Under the pieces are notes generated by a model that had not been told where the DNA came from, ran no database searches, and saw only the letters and a program-made list of their open reading frames with translations. A DNA stretch of 60,744 nt. Origin: a virus. Both the position numbers and the translations under genes were made by a program. This document shows positions 7,987 through 15,434 of the stretch, one piece after another (the stretch's first letter is position 1; the number at the start of each line of letters is the position of its first letter). The DNA is taken from positions 1 through 60,744 of IMG/VR virus record IMGVR_UViG_3300005337_000004; one strand, given 5' to 3'.

Positions 7987-8050
7987 GCTACTCCGCTCCT
8001 GCCGCTGGAAACAACGGCACCCGGCACGCCGGCATAGCAGCGGAGATAGC
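7987..8050 (+). ncRNA. candidate structured RNA (three-part stem)
   Basis: Within the 390-bp gene-free stretch 7880-8269, three helices nest: GCTA/TAGC (7987/8047), CTCCGCT/AGCGGAG (7991/8039) and TGCCG/CGGCA (8000/8030). A promoter-like pair, GACAAA (7955) and TACGCT (7978) with a 17-bp spacer, would start transcription at the foot of the stem. No T-tract terminator follows. This is pattern reading only. The rest of 7880-8269 shows no open frame with a start site on either strand. Confidence 0.3.
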
Positions 8051-8168
8051 AAGGCGGTCGGCACGCCCGGTCGAGGTGGAGTCGCAGACCGGGGCCAGGT
8101 AATCACCCGGGAGACTTGGAAGCCGAAGACGCCGGACACGGCCGGCCGCCATGGCTTCGGAAGCTGGA

Positions 8169-8237
8169 CCGACAGCGCCCTTCGCGTCCGAGTTATACGC
8201 TGGTGACGCCTCGCCTGCACTGCGTGGGAACCGCAGT
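8169..8237 (+). promoter_or_regulatory. putative promoter and leader hairpin of the 8270 unit
   Basis: CCGACA (8169-8174) and TATACG (8194-8199) separated by 19 bp resemble a weak sigma70 promoter. The leader then holds ACTGCG/CGCAGT (8219-8237) and a T-rich patch before the GGAGG of the next gene. The assignment is tentative. Confidence 0.35.
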
Positions 8238-8269
8238 CGGTGGGGCTTTTCGCAACCCTGGAGGATGCC

Positions 8270-8455
8270 GTGCCCCAGACTCTGCCCGACCCGAACAGCA
8301 CACCTCGCGTAATCGTTGCCACAACCGCCGTCGAGAACGTCCGCGCCGTGCCGCTGTGGCAGCTGGCCGACACCGCCGAGCGGATGCTGCAGCGAATCAT
8401 TCCGCCGGCTGATGCGTCGAAGGCGCCGTTCCCAGCGTTCGACGCGTCGTTGTGA
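8270..8455 (+). CDS. hypothetical protein, 61 aa
   Basis: GTG 8270 with GGAGG 6 nt upstream. A short protein of unknown role, with an amphipathic helix AVPLWQLADTAERMLQRI. It overlaps the DUF397 gene by 4 nt, so the two are translationally coupled. In chromosomes the partner of DUF397 is normally an XRE regulator; this peptide has no HTH. Confidence 0.65.
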   Translation: MPQTLPDPNSTPRVIVATTAVENVRAVPLWQLADTAERMLQRIIPPADASKAPFPAFDASL

Positions 8456-8655
8456 CCGCGGTCCCGACTGAGATGTGGCGTCGTTCGTCGGCGTGCTCGG
8501 AAGGCAGCAACTGCGTGGAGGTGGCGCCGTGTGGCAACGGGGTGGCGGTGCGGGATTCGAAGCGTCCTGACGGTGCGGTGCTGGTGTTTGACCGGGGCGC
8601 GTTCGCTGGGCTGCTGGATGCGGTGAAGGCCGGGGAGTTCGACGACCTGGCGTAA
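8452..8655 (+). CDS. DUF397 domain protein
   Basis: 67 aa. WRRSSACSEGSNCVEVA, then VAVRDSKRPDGAVLVF and a C-terminal FAGLLDAVKAGEFD are the conserved blocks of DUF397, a small actinobacterial family normally next to an XRE/DUF5753 regulator in developmental or antibiotic-control pairs. GTG start overlapping the upstream gene. Here the usual XRE partner is missing; the only XRE gene in the window is 16 kb away. Confidence 0.9.
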   Translation: MTAVPTEMWRRSSACSEGSNCVEVAPCGNGVAVRDSKRPDGAVLVFDRGAFAGLLDAVKAGEFDDLA

Positions 8656-8674
8656 CCGCGACGGGCTTACGACG

Positions 8675-9079
8675 TCAGAGCCCACGTTTCGCAAGCTCGA
8701 CCTCGGTCGCAGCCTCACATACAGCCGATGCCGTCTTGGCACTGGTCGCGTAGGCGTTGACCACCACCGATCCTCGCGGCTCACAGATCAGCAGCGTCGG
8801 GTCTTCGTGTTCGTAGTCCCATCCGCTGCGCGGCTTCTGCTCATACTTCCGGACCGTACCGTCCACGTGGAGGCTGGCCTGCCGGTGATGCCACGTCACC
8901 CGCTGCGGGGCCGCATCCAGCAGGGAAATCACCACAACGGCGTACCGGCCGCGACAGTCAGCGTTCAGGGCTGCACAGTGTTCGTTCGCAAGGCCTTCAG
9001 AGGTGAAGGCGACGATGGGCCCGTTCGACTCCCACTCGTCCTCGCAGACGGCCCAGACGGTGGTGCGATCGTTGCCCAT
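8675..9079 (-). CDS. hypothetical protein, 134 aa
   Basis: Start set at ATG 9079; the frame is open further upstream but that covers a repeat-rich control region. The sequence (TTVWAVCEDEWESNGPIVAFTS, then VVVISLLDAAPQRVTWH) suggests a small mixed alpha/beta domain. Convergent with the DUF397 gene. No family identified; the N-terminus is uncertain. Confidence 0.6.
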   Translation of the reverse strand: MGNDRTTVWAVCEDEWESNGPIVAFTSEGLANEHCAALNADCRGRYAVVVISLLDAAPQRVTWHHRQASLHVDGTVRKYEQKPRSGWDYEHEDPTLLICEPRGSVVVNAYATSAKTASAVCEAATEVELAKRGL

Positions 9080-9091
9080 GCGCCAATGGTA

Positions 9092-9149
9092 GAAGTTGCC
9101 ACGGATCGGCTTCTTGCCAGCCGCTGGCAACTTCGGCATTCGTGGCAAC
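9092..9149. promoter_or_regulatory. inverted GTTGCCAC repeats upstream of the 9079 gene
   Basis: GAAGTTGCCA (9092-9101) and TGGCAACTTC (9125-9134) are perfect 10-bp inverted arms; GTGGCAAC recurs at 9142-9149. The 8-mer GTTGCCAC also occurs at 5502 beside the small-HTH promoter. This looks like an operator or a stem in the 5' leader. Confidence 0.45.
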
Positions 9150-9263
9150 AAAGTGCCCCGGCTGCGGACCTTTCGGAAGTTCGCCGCCGGGGCTGTTGCC
9201 TTGGGGGAAGGCAACGTGTAACCGGAGCGCGTGGGACAAGCACGCAATGTCAGGCTACGCCCG

Positions 9264-9506
9264 TCAGGCCACGTCCGGCGCGCAAACGAGGAACCGGGAC
9301 CCACGCCGCGCGTACCAGTCGTCCGTCAGCTCGGTAATGATCTCGCCCAGTTCCTCGAGCACGCCTTCCAGGTGCGCCCCGTCGGGTAGCTCGGATGCCG
9401 GCTTCAGTGTCACGGCGACCAGCAGCGACCCGACTGACACCGGTTCGCGCCGCACGGGTCGCTCCTCATGGGGACGGTCGCGAGGCGTCCACCACCGCAT
9501 GTACAC
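9264..9506 (-). CDS. hypothetical protein, 80 aa
   Basis: The core SVGSLLVAVTLKPASELP and LEGVLEELGEIITELTDDWY reads like a folded alpha/beta protein. The ATG at 9506 has only a weak AGGGCGG upstream. A rightward frame across the same bases (9142-9591) is less protein-like. The gap 9507-9654 holds no other gene, only the next promoter. Confidence 0.5.
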   Translation of the reverse strand: MYMRWWTPRDRPHEERPVRREPVSVGSLLVAVTLKPASELPDGAHLEGVLEELGEIITELTDDWYARRGSRFLVCAPDVA

Positions 9507-9654
9507 CGCCCTGGACGTGATGGTGCGCCCCGCAGGCTGCTGGGGCGCCGGTCCATTCTCTCACCCTGTCGCGTTGTGCCGCACGCCGTGAACGTGCCGT
9601 CCGGTGTTGGCGAAACCGCAGCTCGGCGCCGGTTTTTGCCCTACCTTTGAGTCC

Positions 9655-9957
9655 ATGACCAGCTCGTTATCCGACGACGCCCACCCCGGGTACGCGCACG
9701 CCGAAGCCGAGTTGAAGTCCGCCGCGGATATGGGCACGAAAGCCATCATCGACGCGATCGGCGCAATGGCGATCCTTGGGGAGATGCAGCGACTGCGGGA
9801 CCGGCTCGACGCGGCGACACGGCTGCTGCGGTGCGTCGCGGACGGGCGTTCGTGCTGGGCTTCGACAGCACACGGGCTCGAGGCCTGCGAGGTGTCGGGC
9901 TTGGACGAGTTTTTGGCCAGGCGGCCGGCGCGCAAGCGCTGGTGGAGGCGGACTTAG
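9655..9957 (+). CDS. hypothetical helical protein, 100 aa, probably leaderless
   Basis: A -10-like TACCTT (9642-9647) lies 7 nt before ATG 9655, with no ribosome site, the arrangement of leaderless actinobacterial mRNAs. The product is one helical hairpin with IGAMAILGEMQRLRDRLDAA, a likely coiled coil, and a basic end (RRPARKRWWRRT). Convergent with the next gene; the two 3' ends overlap by 4 nt. Confidence 0.65.
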   Translation: MTSSLSDDAHPGYAHAEAELKSAADMGTKAIIDAIGAMAILGEMQRLRDRLDAATRLLRCVADGRSCWASTAHGLEACEVSGLDEFLARRPARKRWWRRT

Positions 9958-10265
9958 CCGCCGTACTCCCGCGCCGCCTCCTCAATGACCCGCTCCGCCT
10001 CGCTCTTGGAGAACGCGCCGTACCACCAGGGGTGCCGGTGGAATGCCAGCGCCGCCGCAGACTCCGCCGCGTCCGCCTCAACCAGCCGCGGATCCCTCAC
10101 CGGCATGATGATCCCGCCCGCGTCCGTTTCCCTGACTGGCGGCAGCGTCGCCTCAAGCTCGACCCGCCGATCCCGCGCGGCCTGCCAGGCGATGTACAGC
10201 CGGACAGCGTCCCCCGGCGGCGGATCGAGCGGCGGCCGATCGTCCCATGCGGCATGCTCAGCCAT
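9954..10265 (-). CDS. hypothetical protein, 103 aa
   Basis: Last gene of the long leftward run 19.05-9.95 kb. Helical, charged, ending FSKSEAERVIEEAAREYGG. ATG overlapping the upstream gene by 8 nt. Family unknown. Confidence 0.68.
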   Translation of the reverse strand: MAEHAAWDDRPPLDPPPGDAVRLYIAWQAARDRRVELEATLPPVRETDAGGIIMPVRDPRLVEADAAESAAALAFHRHPWWYGAFSKSEAERVIEEAAREYGG

Positions 10266-10530
10266 CTACAGCCCGCGCAGCCTTCGACGCCTCGGTATCG
10301 AGCGTGTACCGCCCCATCTGGTCCAGCCCCTCGAACGCCGCGTGCCGGCGAACCTGCATCGCGAGTCCGGTCATCTCGGCCTGCGTCTGCCGCATCCGCC
10401 CGTGCTGGTCCTCAGTCATCTCCAGTGCTGGCGGCAGGGTCATGCACCATAGCGCATGCTGCTCGTTCAAGTCGTAGAGCTGGCGTTTGAGGCGAACCAG
10501 GTCGGCGAAGGCTTCAGGACTGTTGGTCAC
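10258..10530 (-). CDS. hypothetical coiled-coil protein, 90 aa
   Basis: GTG 10530 chosen so that translation starts inside the end of the upstream gene, with GGA upstream. The protein is helical with heptad-like segments (FADLVRLKRQLYDLNEQHAL). No named family. Confidence 0.6.
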   Translation of the reverse strand: MTNSPEAFADLVRLKRQLYDLNEQHALWCMTLPPALEMTEDQHGRMRQTQAEMTGLAMQVRRHAAFEGLDQMGRYTLDTEASKAARAVDG

Positions 10531-10903
10531 GGGGAGATCCTGCCATGCGCTTCTCCCACTCCCGCCGCCACGCCTCGAACTCTTCATGCGACAACACCGC
10601 ATCCGTGGTGATCCAGCCGCTCGGCTTCGGCCCCAGCGCTTCCCGCCCCGCGTCGGTGATCACGGTTATGTCCGTAGGCCCGGTCGGCAACTCGGCCAGC
10701 AGCCCCGCCTTGTAGAGCGTCATCGCTGCCCGCACCATTTCTTCCCAGCGCAGACGCCACGTGCGCTTCCCGCCGCGACGTGGCCCGCGCGGGCGGGGAG
10801 GCAGTAGCGACTTCACCACATCGCCCCAGTCGAGCGGTTCGGTGGCTTCAGCGAACACGGCGAGGATCGCACGTTCGTCGTCGGACAGGACAGTCACGCT
10901 CAC
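10514..10903 (-). CDS. winged-helix-like hypothetical protein, 129 aa
   Basis: GTG start with GTGA overlap to the upstream gene. LSDDERAILAVFAEATEPLDWGDVV...AAMTLYKAGLLAELP...ITVITDAGREAL has the spacing of a winged helix with a wing ending TDAGREAL, so it may bind DNA. The family is not certain. Confidence 0.6.
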   Translation of the reverse strand: MSVTVLSDDERAILAVFAEATEPLDWGDVVKSLLPPRPRGPRRGGKRTWRLRWEEMVRAAMTLYKAGLLAELPTGPTDITVITDAGREALGPKPSGWITTDAVLSHEEFEAWRREWEKRMAGSPRDQQS

Positions 10904-11097
10904 CACTCCGTGTCGAAGCGAAGGTCATCCCGGATTTCCGGCGGAGGAAGCTCCCCGGCCCGGAACCGGCCGGCGACGTCATAGGTCCACGAGCCCCCGC
11001 ACGGGCAGATATGCGGAGGGGCGTGGCCTGCCGGTTGGCGGCAACGGCAGTAGGACGTGCGGTCGTCGCAGAAGGCGGAATCGGGAACCTCGTTCAC
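10900..11097 (-). CDS. small Cys-rich protein, 65 aa
   Basis: GTG 11097 overlaps the preceding stop (GTGA). FCDDRTSYCRCRQPAGHAPPHICPCGG contains five Cys and two His within about 27 residues, so a zinc-binding knuckle is likely. An upstream extension of the frame lies wholly inside the next gene and is not used. Confidence 0.65.
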   Translation of the reverse strand: MNEVPDSAFCDDRTSYCRCRQPAGHAPPHICPCGGSWTYDVAGRFRAGELPPPEIRDDLRFDTEW

Positions 11098-11462
11098 CGC
11101 GCCGCCTCCAGTTCCCGTCGTTTGGACGCAGCCTGCTCGGCCTGCTCCAGGTAGTACCGCTCCCGCTCGGCAAGGCTCCGGATCTCCCACTCCACGTGCG
11201 ACCGCGGCGGCGGTTTCGGCGCCAACTCCGGCACCTCGTCGCGCTTCTGCCCGGCCCCGATGCGCACCCACGGCCGGTACTCACCATCTTCAAGCCGATA
11301 GATCACCATGCCGTGGCGGGCGGCACCGCCGTACAGCTTGTTAATGATTGCGTTCTTCGCCTGCCCGACACCCTTGTGGGTCTTGAACATCGGCCGGCGA
11401 TCCGGGATGTGGGTGGCGTAGTCGTGCGGCGCGACTGCAGGAATCGCGGTCAACTCAGACAT
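11094..11462 (-). CDS. hypothetical protein, 122 aa
   Basis: ATG 11462 with GAGGGTG 7 nt upstream. The middle, FKTHKGVGQAKNAIINKLYGG, is followed by MVIYRLEDGEYRPWVRI; the C-terminus is a long charged helix (AERERYYLEQAEQAASKRREL). This arrangement is common among small actinophage proteins of unknown role. Confidence 0.7.
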   Translation of the reverse strand: MSELTAIPAVAPHDYATHIPDRRPMFKTHKGVGQAKNAIINKLYGGAARHGMVIYRLEDGEYRPWVRIGAGQKRDEVPELAPKPPPRSHVEWEIRSLAERERYYLEQAEQAASKRRELEAAR

Positions 11463-11697
11463 CAGCGGCACCCTCGCGATAGAAGTCGTCGATCGGGTCC
11501 CCGGCAACCACGGACGCCCGCAGCGCGTTCTCAATGTCCACCAGCGCGCCCCACGCGGCTTGGCAGGCCAGGTACTCGCCGTACAGGTGCACGGTCGGAT
11601 CGTTCTTCACCGTCTCCGCCAGCTTTGCCGCCGTGTCGGCGTAGACCTGGGCCAGGTGGGCGCGAGCAGCCTGAAAGCGCTCAACGTCGCCCATCAC
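11455..11697 (-). CDS. hypothetical helical protein, 80 aa
   Basis: GTG/ATG start overlapping the upstream stop by 4 nt. All-helical (VERFQAARAHLAQVYADTAA), ending in an acidic tail. Family unknown. Confidence 0.65.
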   Translation of the reverse strand: MMGDVERFQAARAHLAQVYADTAAKLAETVKNDPTVHLYGEYLACQAAWGALVDIENALRASVVAGDPIDDFYREGAADV

Positions 11698-11909
11698 TGC
11701 CAGCCTCGCGCCGCGTCCACGCGCGACTGCCGCACCTCGTCAACCAGATCCCGCAGGTCCCCGGCGTGCAACGGCACATACTCGCGGTTTTCGCCGGGCC
11801 AATGGGCTTCGTGGCCGTACTGGCAGGAAACGATCGACTTGCCGTGGCCGTGGCGCTCCAGCGCTTCGACGAACGTCTCCACGCGGTCCAGTGGGGTGTC
11901 GGGATACAT
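11694..11909 (-). CDS. hypothetical protein, 71 aa
   Basis: ATG 11909 sits 6 nt after a perfect GCAGGAGG site; a CATAGAT -10-like box lies just upstream, so a promoter may start here. The protein has a helix (LDRVETFVEALERHGHG) and a short C/H segment (SCQYGHEAHWPG). No recognised family. Confidence 0.68.
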   Translation of the reverse strand: MYPDTPLDRVETFVEALERHGHGKSIVSCQYGHEAHWPGENREYVPLHAGDLRDLVDEVRQSRVDAARGWQ

Positions 11910-11960
11910 CAGCGCCTCCTGCATCTATGGTGCCGCATGCCGAGGGCTACTCCCCCGCTG

Positions 11961-12137
11961 CTATCCGACCGGCACCTGCACGGGCTCGATCGCGATGACG
12001 TAAGCCGTGGGCCCGTACAGCGGCAGCTGCTCCTGTGCCTCGGCGAGGGTCGCGAACGTCTGCTTCTCGGCGCCGGACAGAGTCGGCCACTCAATGGCGT
12101 AGGCGTGAGTTTCGTACTCGGTGTTGTCGATACTCAT
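11961..12137 (-). CDS. hypothetical protein, 58 aa
   Basis: ATG 12137, no clear ribosome site. A short alpha/beta peptide, YETHAYAIEWPTLSGAEKQT, ending in hydrophobic strands (TAYVIAIEPVQVPVG). The pattern is protein-like but the gene is small, so support is moderate. Confidence 0.55.
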   Translation of the reverse strand: MSIDNTEYETHAYAIEWPTLSGAEKQTFATLAEAQEQLPLYGPTAYVIAIEPVQVPVG

Positions 12138-12166
12138 TCGGCCAGTGTCGCACCTGTTGAGCAGCG

Positions 12167-12781
12167 CTATGGCAGGTCGGCCACAGCCAGCCGGTACACC
12201 TGCTCCGCGAACCGCCATGCCGCCGTGGTGTGCCGTATCGCCTTGTATTCGGCCGGCTCCAGCAGCATCCGCACGCCACCTTCGCCCGCCACCAGCACCC
12301 CGACGCCCCAGAAGTCTGCCTCGAACAGCTTCTCATCGAGCTTGCGCGGTGCCTTCTCCAGCAGCATCGCCCGCCGCGAAAACGGCGCGAACTGCGACGC
12401 CGCGTGCAGGCCGGCGCGGAACGTCTTGGCGCGGGCCACGATCAGGTCCACACGCAGCGGACGCACTGCCAGGCGGGTTACGGACTGCCGGTCGACTTCG
12501 GCACAGCCCTTCGGAAGCCGGCGGATCTCCGGACGCAACGCAGCGCCCAGCGACGCCCGCTCCACGCGCTCACCAACCGGCAGGTTCATCAGCGCTTCCA
12601 GCGGCCTGAAGTCGTCGAGCCAGCCCGCATCGGCCGCGACGCGCCGTTCGTGCTCGACGTGGTCAAGGCGGTGAAACACCAGGCAGTCGGCGGCGCGCAG
12701 ACGCAGCGGCGCCATCTCGCAGCCAGCGGGAAGCAGGCTGGCAACAGCGGCGTGAACCGGGTCGGTAAGGATGTCAGGCAT
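12167..12781 (-). CDS. hypothetical protein, 204 aa
   Basis: ATG 12781 overlaps the upstream gene by 8 nt. N-terminal MPDILTDPVHAAVASLLPAG, a central Arg-rich part, then FWGVGVLVAGEGGVRMLLEP and a terminal helix. No known family. Confidence 0.68.
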   Translation of the reverse strand: MPDILTDPVHAAVASLLPAGCEMAPLRLRAADCLVFHRLDHVEHERRVAADAGWLDDFRPLEALMNLPVGERVERASLGAALRPEIRRLPKGCAEVDRQSVTRLAVRPLRVDLIVARAKTFRAGLHAASQFAPFSRRAMLLEKAPRKLDEKLFEADFWGVGVLVAGEGGVRMLLEPAEYKAIRHTTAAWRFAEQVYRLAVADLP

Positions 12782-13163
12782 TGAGCACTGCTGTCGCCGT
12801 AGTGGTGAGGGGCGCCCACATTGCCAGCAGGTGATCCAGTCGCGCCTGCAGGTACGTTCGCACCTCAGGCTCCTCATCGGGATGCACCTGAACGTCGATC
12901 GAGTAGTTGTATCCCTTGCGCTGCCGAACGAAGTACAGGCTCAACGTGCCCATGACGCCGGCATCGGGCTTGTGCCAGTCCCAACGGAACAGCAGGTCCA
13001 TGTCCAGGTCCCAGCCGCCGGCTGTCGCAATGAAGTCGCCCCAGGTCGGGTAGTTGCTGTGGTAGCCAACCTTAAAGAAGTTGCCGCTAGCGCAGTAGTA
13101 CGGATGCTCAGGCTCCCACAGGTGCAGGCCGGCCGCCTTAGTTCCGCTGGCGGCGTCAGTCAT
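12774..13163 (-). CDS. hypothetical protein, 129 aa
   Basis: ATG 13163 overlapping the upstream stop by 8 nt. The sequence is rich in aromatic residues and beta strands (PYYCASGNFFKVGYHSNYPT, LLFRWDWHKPDAG), ending in a helix with LQARLDHLLAMW. Not identified. Confidence 0.7.
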   Translation of the reverse strand: MTDAASGTKAAGLHLWEPEHPYYCASGNFFKVGYHSNYPTWGDFIATAGGWDLDMDLLFRWDWHKPDAGVMGTLSLYFVRQRKGYNYSIDVQVHPDEEPEVRTYLQARLDHLLAMWAPLTTTATAVLNA

Positions 13164-13563
13164 CGTTCTCCCACTTCCGGACCGCCTCGGCAAGCGCTTC
13201 AGCGCCGCCCCAGTCTTCGTCCGCGTCGTTCCAGTCCTCGCCGGCAATGGTGTCCGGGCGCCCGGTCAGCCGGTCCCTGGCACGGACCGCAACGACTTCG
13301 GGCGCGGCGTAGGTGTCGAGGTCCAGCGGGAACAGGGTGCGGGTGTCGTCGCACAGCGACCATCCGTCGCGCTGGTCCCAGCCGAGCCAAACCTTCCCGG
13401 TCCACAGGTCCAGGTTCGCGGTGTCGCCGAGGACGATGACGCCGTCGAGCTGCTCGCCGTCCGGGGACTCGGTCCACCACTGCACGGGCTCGTGGCCGAG
13501 CTGGGTGAGGTAGTAGGCGACGGCGTTGATGTAGTCATCGTGCGGAAGGGGCGGAACGAACAT
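13156..13563 (-). CDS. hypothetical acidic protein, 135 aa
   Basis: ATG overlapping the previous stop by 1 nt (TGATG). Helix DDYINAVAYYLTQLGHEPVQ, then a Trp-rich strand region (LDLWTGKVWLGWDQRDGWSL) and an acidic C-terminus. It resembles the DUF6292-like small actinobacterial proteins, but I cannot confirm that. Confidence 0.68.
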   Translation of the reverse strand: MFVPPLPHDDYINAVAYYLTQLGHEPVQWWTESPDGEQLDGVIVLGDTANLDLWTGKVWLGWDQRDGWSLCDDTRTLFPLDLDTYAAPEVVAVRARDRLTGRPDTIAGEDWNDADEDWGGAEALAEAVRKWENDD

Positions 13564-13817
13564 CAGGACGCCTCCGTAGTCTTGTCGGCGGGTGCCAGCG
13601 CCTCAAGCGCTGCCGTGCAGGCCAGGCAGGTCACGTCGGGGCCGGTCTTTTGCCGCGCCCGGTCGCCATCCACCCACTTGCCGCAGGCGCTCTGCAAGTT
13701 GTTGATACAAACGGGCCGGACGGCGTGGATGATCCGCGCGTCGCCGTACCAGCAGCACGACATGCGATGCTTGAACTCGGCCGCAGACTCAGGGGCGGGC
13801 GGATTGCCAATGGGCAC
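13563..13817 (-). CDS. hypothetical Cys-containing protein, 84 aa
   Basis: GTG 13817 with GGAGG upstream. CCWYGDARIIHAVRPVC...C and a terminal CLAC could form a zinc site. Coupled to the next gene by TGATG. Function unknown. Confidence 0.65.
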   Translation of the reverse strand: MPIGNPPAPESAAEFKHRMSCCWYGDARIIHAVRPVCINNLQSACGKWVDGDRARQKTGPDVTCLACTAALEALAPADKTTEAS

Positions 13818-13818
13818 G

Positions 13819-14115
13819 TCAGTCCTCCACGTCTCGCGGCTGCCCAGTGCCGCAGTAGGTGCAGATCAGGTTCCCACCGAACCCGCCACACGACGGGCAC
13901 GGCGTCTTCGTAATCGGGCCAGTACCGGCCACGCACGCCGGGCACACGTCTTGGCCACGGTCGCCCCAAGGGAAGTACTCATCCAAAGCCACCTGCCAGC
14001 CGGAGGCCTTCGCGACTTGGCGAGCGGTGACGTCGGGTGCGCCGCCGAGGTAAATCAGGGACCCGAAGCACCCGAAGGTTTCGCAGGTGACAAGTTCGGC
14101 TTTCTGGACAGTCAT
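13819..14115 (-). CDS. DnaJ-type zinc-finger-like small protein, 98 aa
   Basis: CPACVAGTG, CPSCGGFGG and CTYCGTG in the second half reproduce the CxxCxGxG repeats of DnaJ-type zinc fingers; the first half has CETFGCFGS. Such fingers occur in many phage accessory proteins. ATG 14115 lies 2 nt after the preceding stop. Confidence 0.72.
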   Translation of the reverse strand: MTVQKAELVTCETFGCFGSLIYLGGAPDVTARQVAKASGWQVALDEYFPWGDRGQDVCPACVAGTGPITKTPCPSCGGFGGNLICTYCGTGQPRDVED

Positions 14116-14119
14116 GTGA

Positions 14120-15046
14120 TCAGCCCACTTCGACAGTCTCGGACTCGATCCCGAACGCCTCATCAAGGCGTTGTTCCCAGTCACTGGCATTGAGGTCGAA
14201 CACGGTCACCCCGTTGCCGAACCAGTAGCCAGCCCAGTCTTCCGGCCTCAGTTCCAAACGCCCCGGATCCTCACGCAGACCTGCCATGCCGGCGGCCCAC
14301 CGTTCGGCGTCCGACAGCGCGGCCCAAGCATCCCCGACGGCCGTCTCCTCGAAGTACTCGGCCCGTTCATCCTCATCCAGTTGCTGCCACTCGGCATCGG
14401 TCCAGCCGGGGCGCTGCCACCCATCCGGCATGACGGGTTGATCCCACGTTGCAATATCTCTGTCCGGGAACCCGCCGGTCACCGAGTAGAACGTGACAAC
14501 TGCTTCGTCGTCACGGGAGCGCAGTAGCTTGGTCACACCCTCCCAGCCCTGCGCCTGCTTGGCCTTTGGTTCGCCGAAAGAACCTGAAGGGCGGAGTGTG
14601 CGGCGCAACAACCCAGCATCGAGCGCTTCGTTGATGAGGTCGGCAAGCCACTTTCGGTTGGGGCCGTCAACCCAGCCGTGGATCTCGTTCTGCGCGGCCA
14701 TCCGGGCGACGAGCCGCCACGGGTCGCTGTCGGCTTCGAGCGCAGTGTTGAGGCTGATCGACATTGGGTCGAGTGGCCGGCCGCGCCATACGAAGTCTTC
14801 GCCGGTAATTCGCCACGCCGTGTGGAAAAAGCTTGCCCAGGTTGGGAGCCAGCCATCGCCGCTGCGCTTGATGATTCGCATGTGATGGTCCGGCGGCAAC
14901 AAACGCAGCAGGCGGTCGGTGTCGGCCTCGTCGCGGATTTCAAGCAGGCTGATCGCGCGGTCGTAGACGAGCTTCCACACGTGGTGTTGCTCGGAGCCCG
15001 CGACCTCGGCGGTGCCGCTGGGGGAGTGGAAGTAGATGCGGCTCAT
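14120..15046 (-). CDS. hypothetical phage protein, 308 aa
   Basis: ATG 15046 with GGAG upstream, overlapping the previous stop. N-terminal MSRIYFHSPSGTAEVAGSE, then LLRLLPPDHHMRII and a long Trp-rich acidic region (PGWTDAEWQQLDEDERAEYF). It looks like a recurrent uncharacterised actinophage family. No catalytic motif is visible. Confidence 0.72.
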   Translation of the reverse strand: MSRIYFHSPSGTAEVAGSEQHHVWKLVYDRAISLLEIRDEADTDRLLRLLPPDHHMRIIKRSGDGWLPTWASFFHTAWRITGEDFVWRGRPLDPMSISLNTALEADSDPWRLVARMAAQNEIHGWVDGPNRKWLADLINEALDAGLLRRTLRPSGSFGEPKAKQAQGWEGVTKLLRSRDDEAVVTFYSVTGGFPDRDIATWDQPVMPDGWQRPGWTDAEWQQLDEDERAEYFEETAVGDAWAALSDAERWAAGMAGLREDPGRLELRPEDWAGYWFGNGVTVFDLNASDWEQRLDEAFGIESETVEVG

Positions 15047-15047
15047 T

Positions 15048-15434
15048 TCAGGACTCCTTGTCGTGTTCGCTGCTGTGCGACGCCATAGCCTCAAGGATCT
15101 CCGCTATGTCGGCCGGGTTCTCGGCGAACGACTCGACGGGCGCAGCGCCCTCCGGGCAGCGCCGGCACCGCAGACGCATAAAGTCGCAGTCCCAGGTAAC
15201 GGTAAAGCCCGCGAAGCCGCGGATCGTTTCGGCACGGACCTGCTCGGCGTGCGGCCGGACAGCCTTGCCCGCCTCGGCAGCGATAGCAACAACCGCCGGC
15301 GCGAGAAGGCTTTCCAGGCTGTTGCCGGGCCGCCACGTCGCGGTGCGGGTGGCGTCGACTGCGATGCGCAGCAGGTCGTACAGCTCTGTTGCGGCGGCGG
15401 TGCCGACTGTCTCGTCGGGTGGACGGGCGGTCAC
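15048..15434 (-). CDS. hypothetical protein, 128 aa
   Basis: GTG with GTGA overlap to the upstream gene. Helical Ala-rich core, a central DCDFMRLRCRRCPEGAAP Cys cluster (possible metal site) and a helical end. Not identified. Confidence 0.67.
   Translation of the reverse strand: MTARPPDETVGTAAATELYDLLRIAVDATRTATWRPGNSLESLLAPAVVAIAAEAGKAVRPHAEQVRAETIRGFAGFTVTWDCDFMRLRCRRCPEGAAPVESFAENPADIAEILEAMASHSSEHDKES

Noticed and set aside
10761-12674. 637-codon rightward open frame
   Set aside because: Antisense to several coupled leftward genes; Arg/Pro/Ser-rich composition of a shadow frame, no ribosome site.
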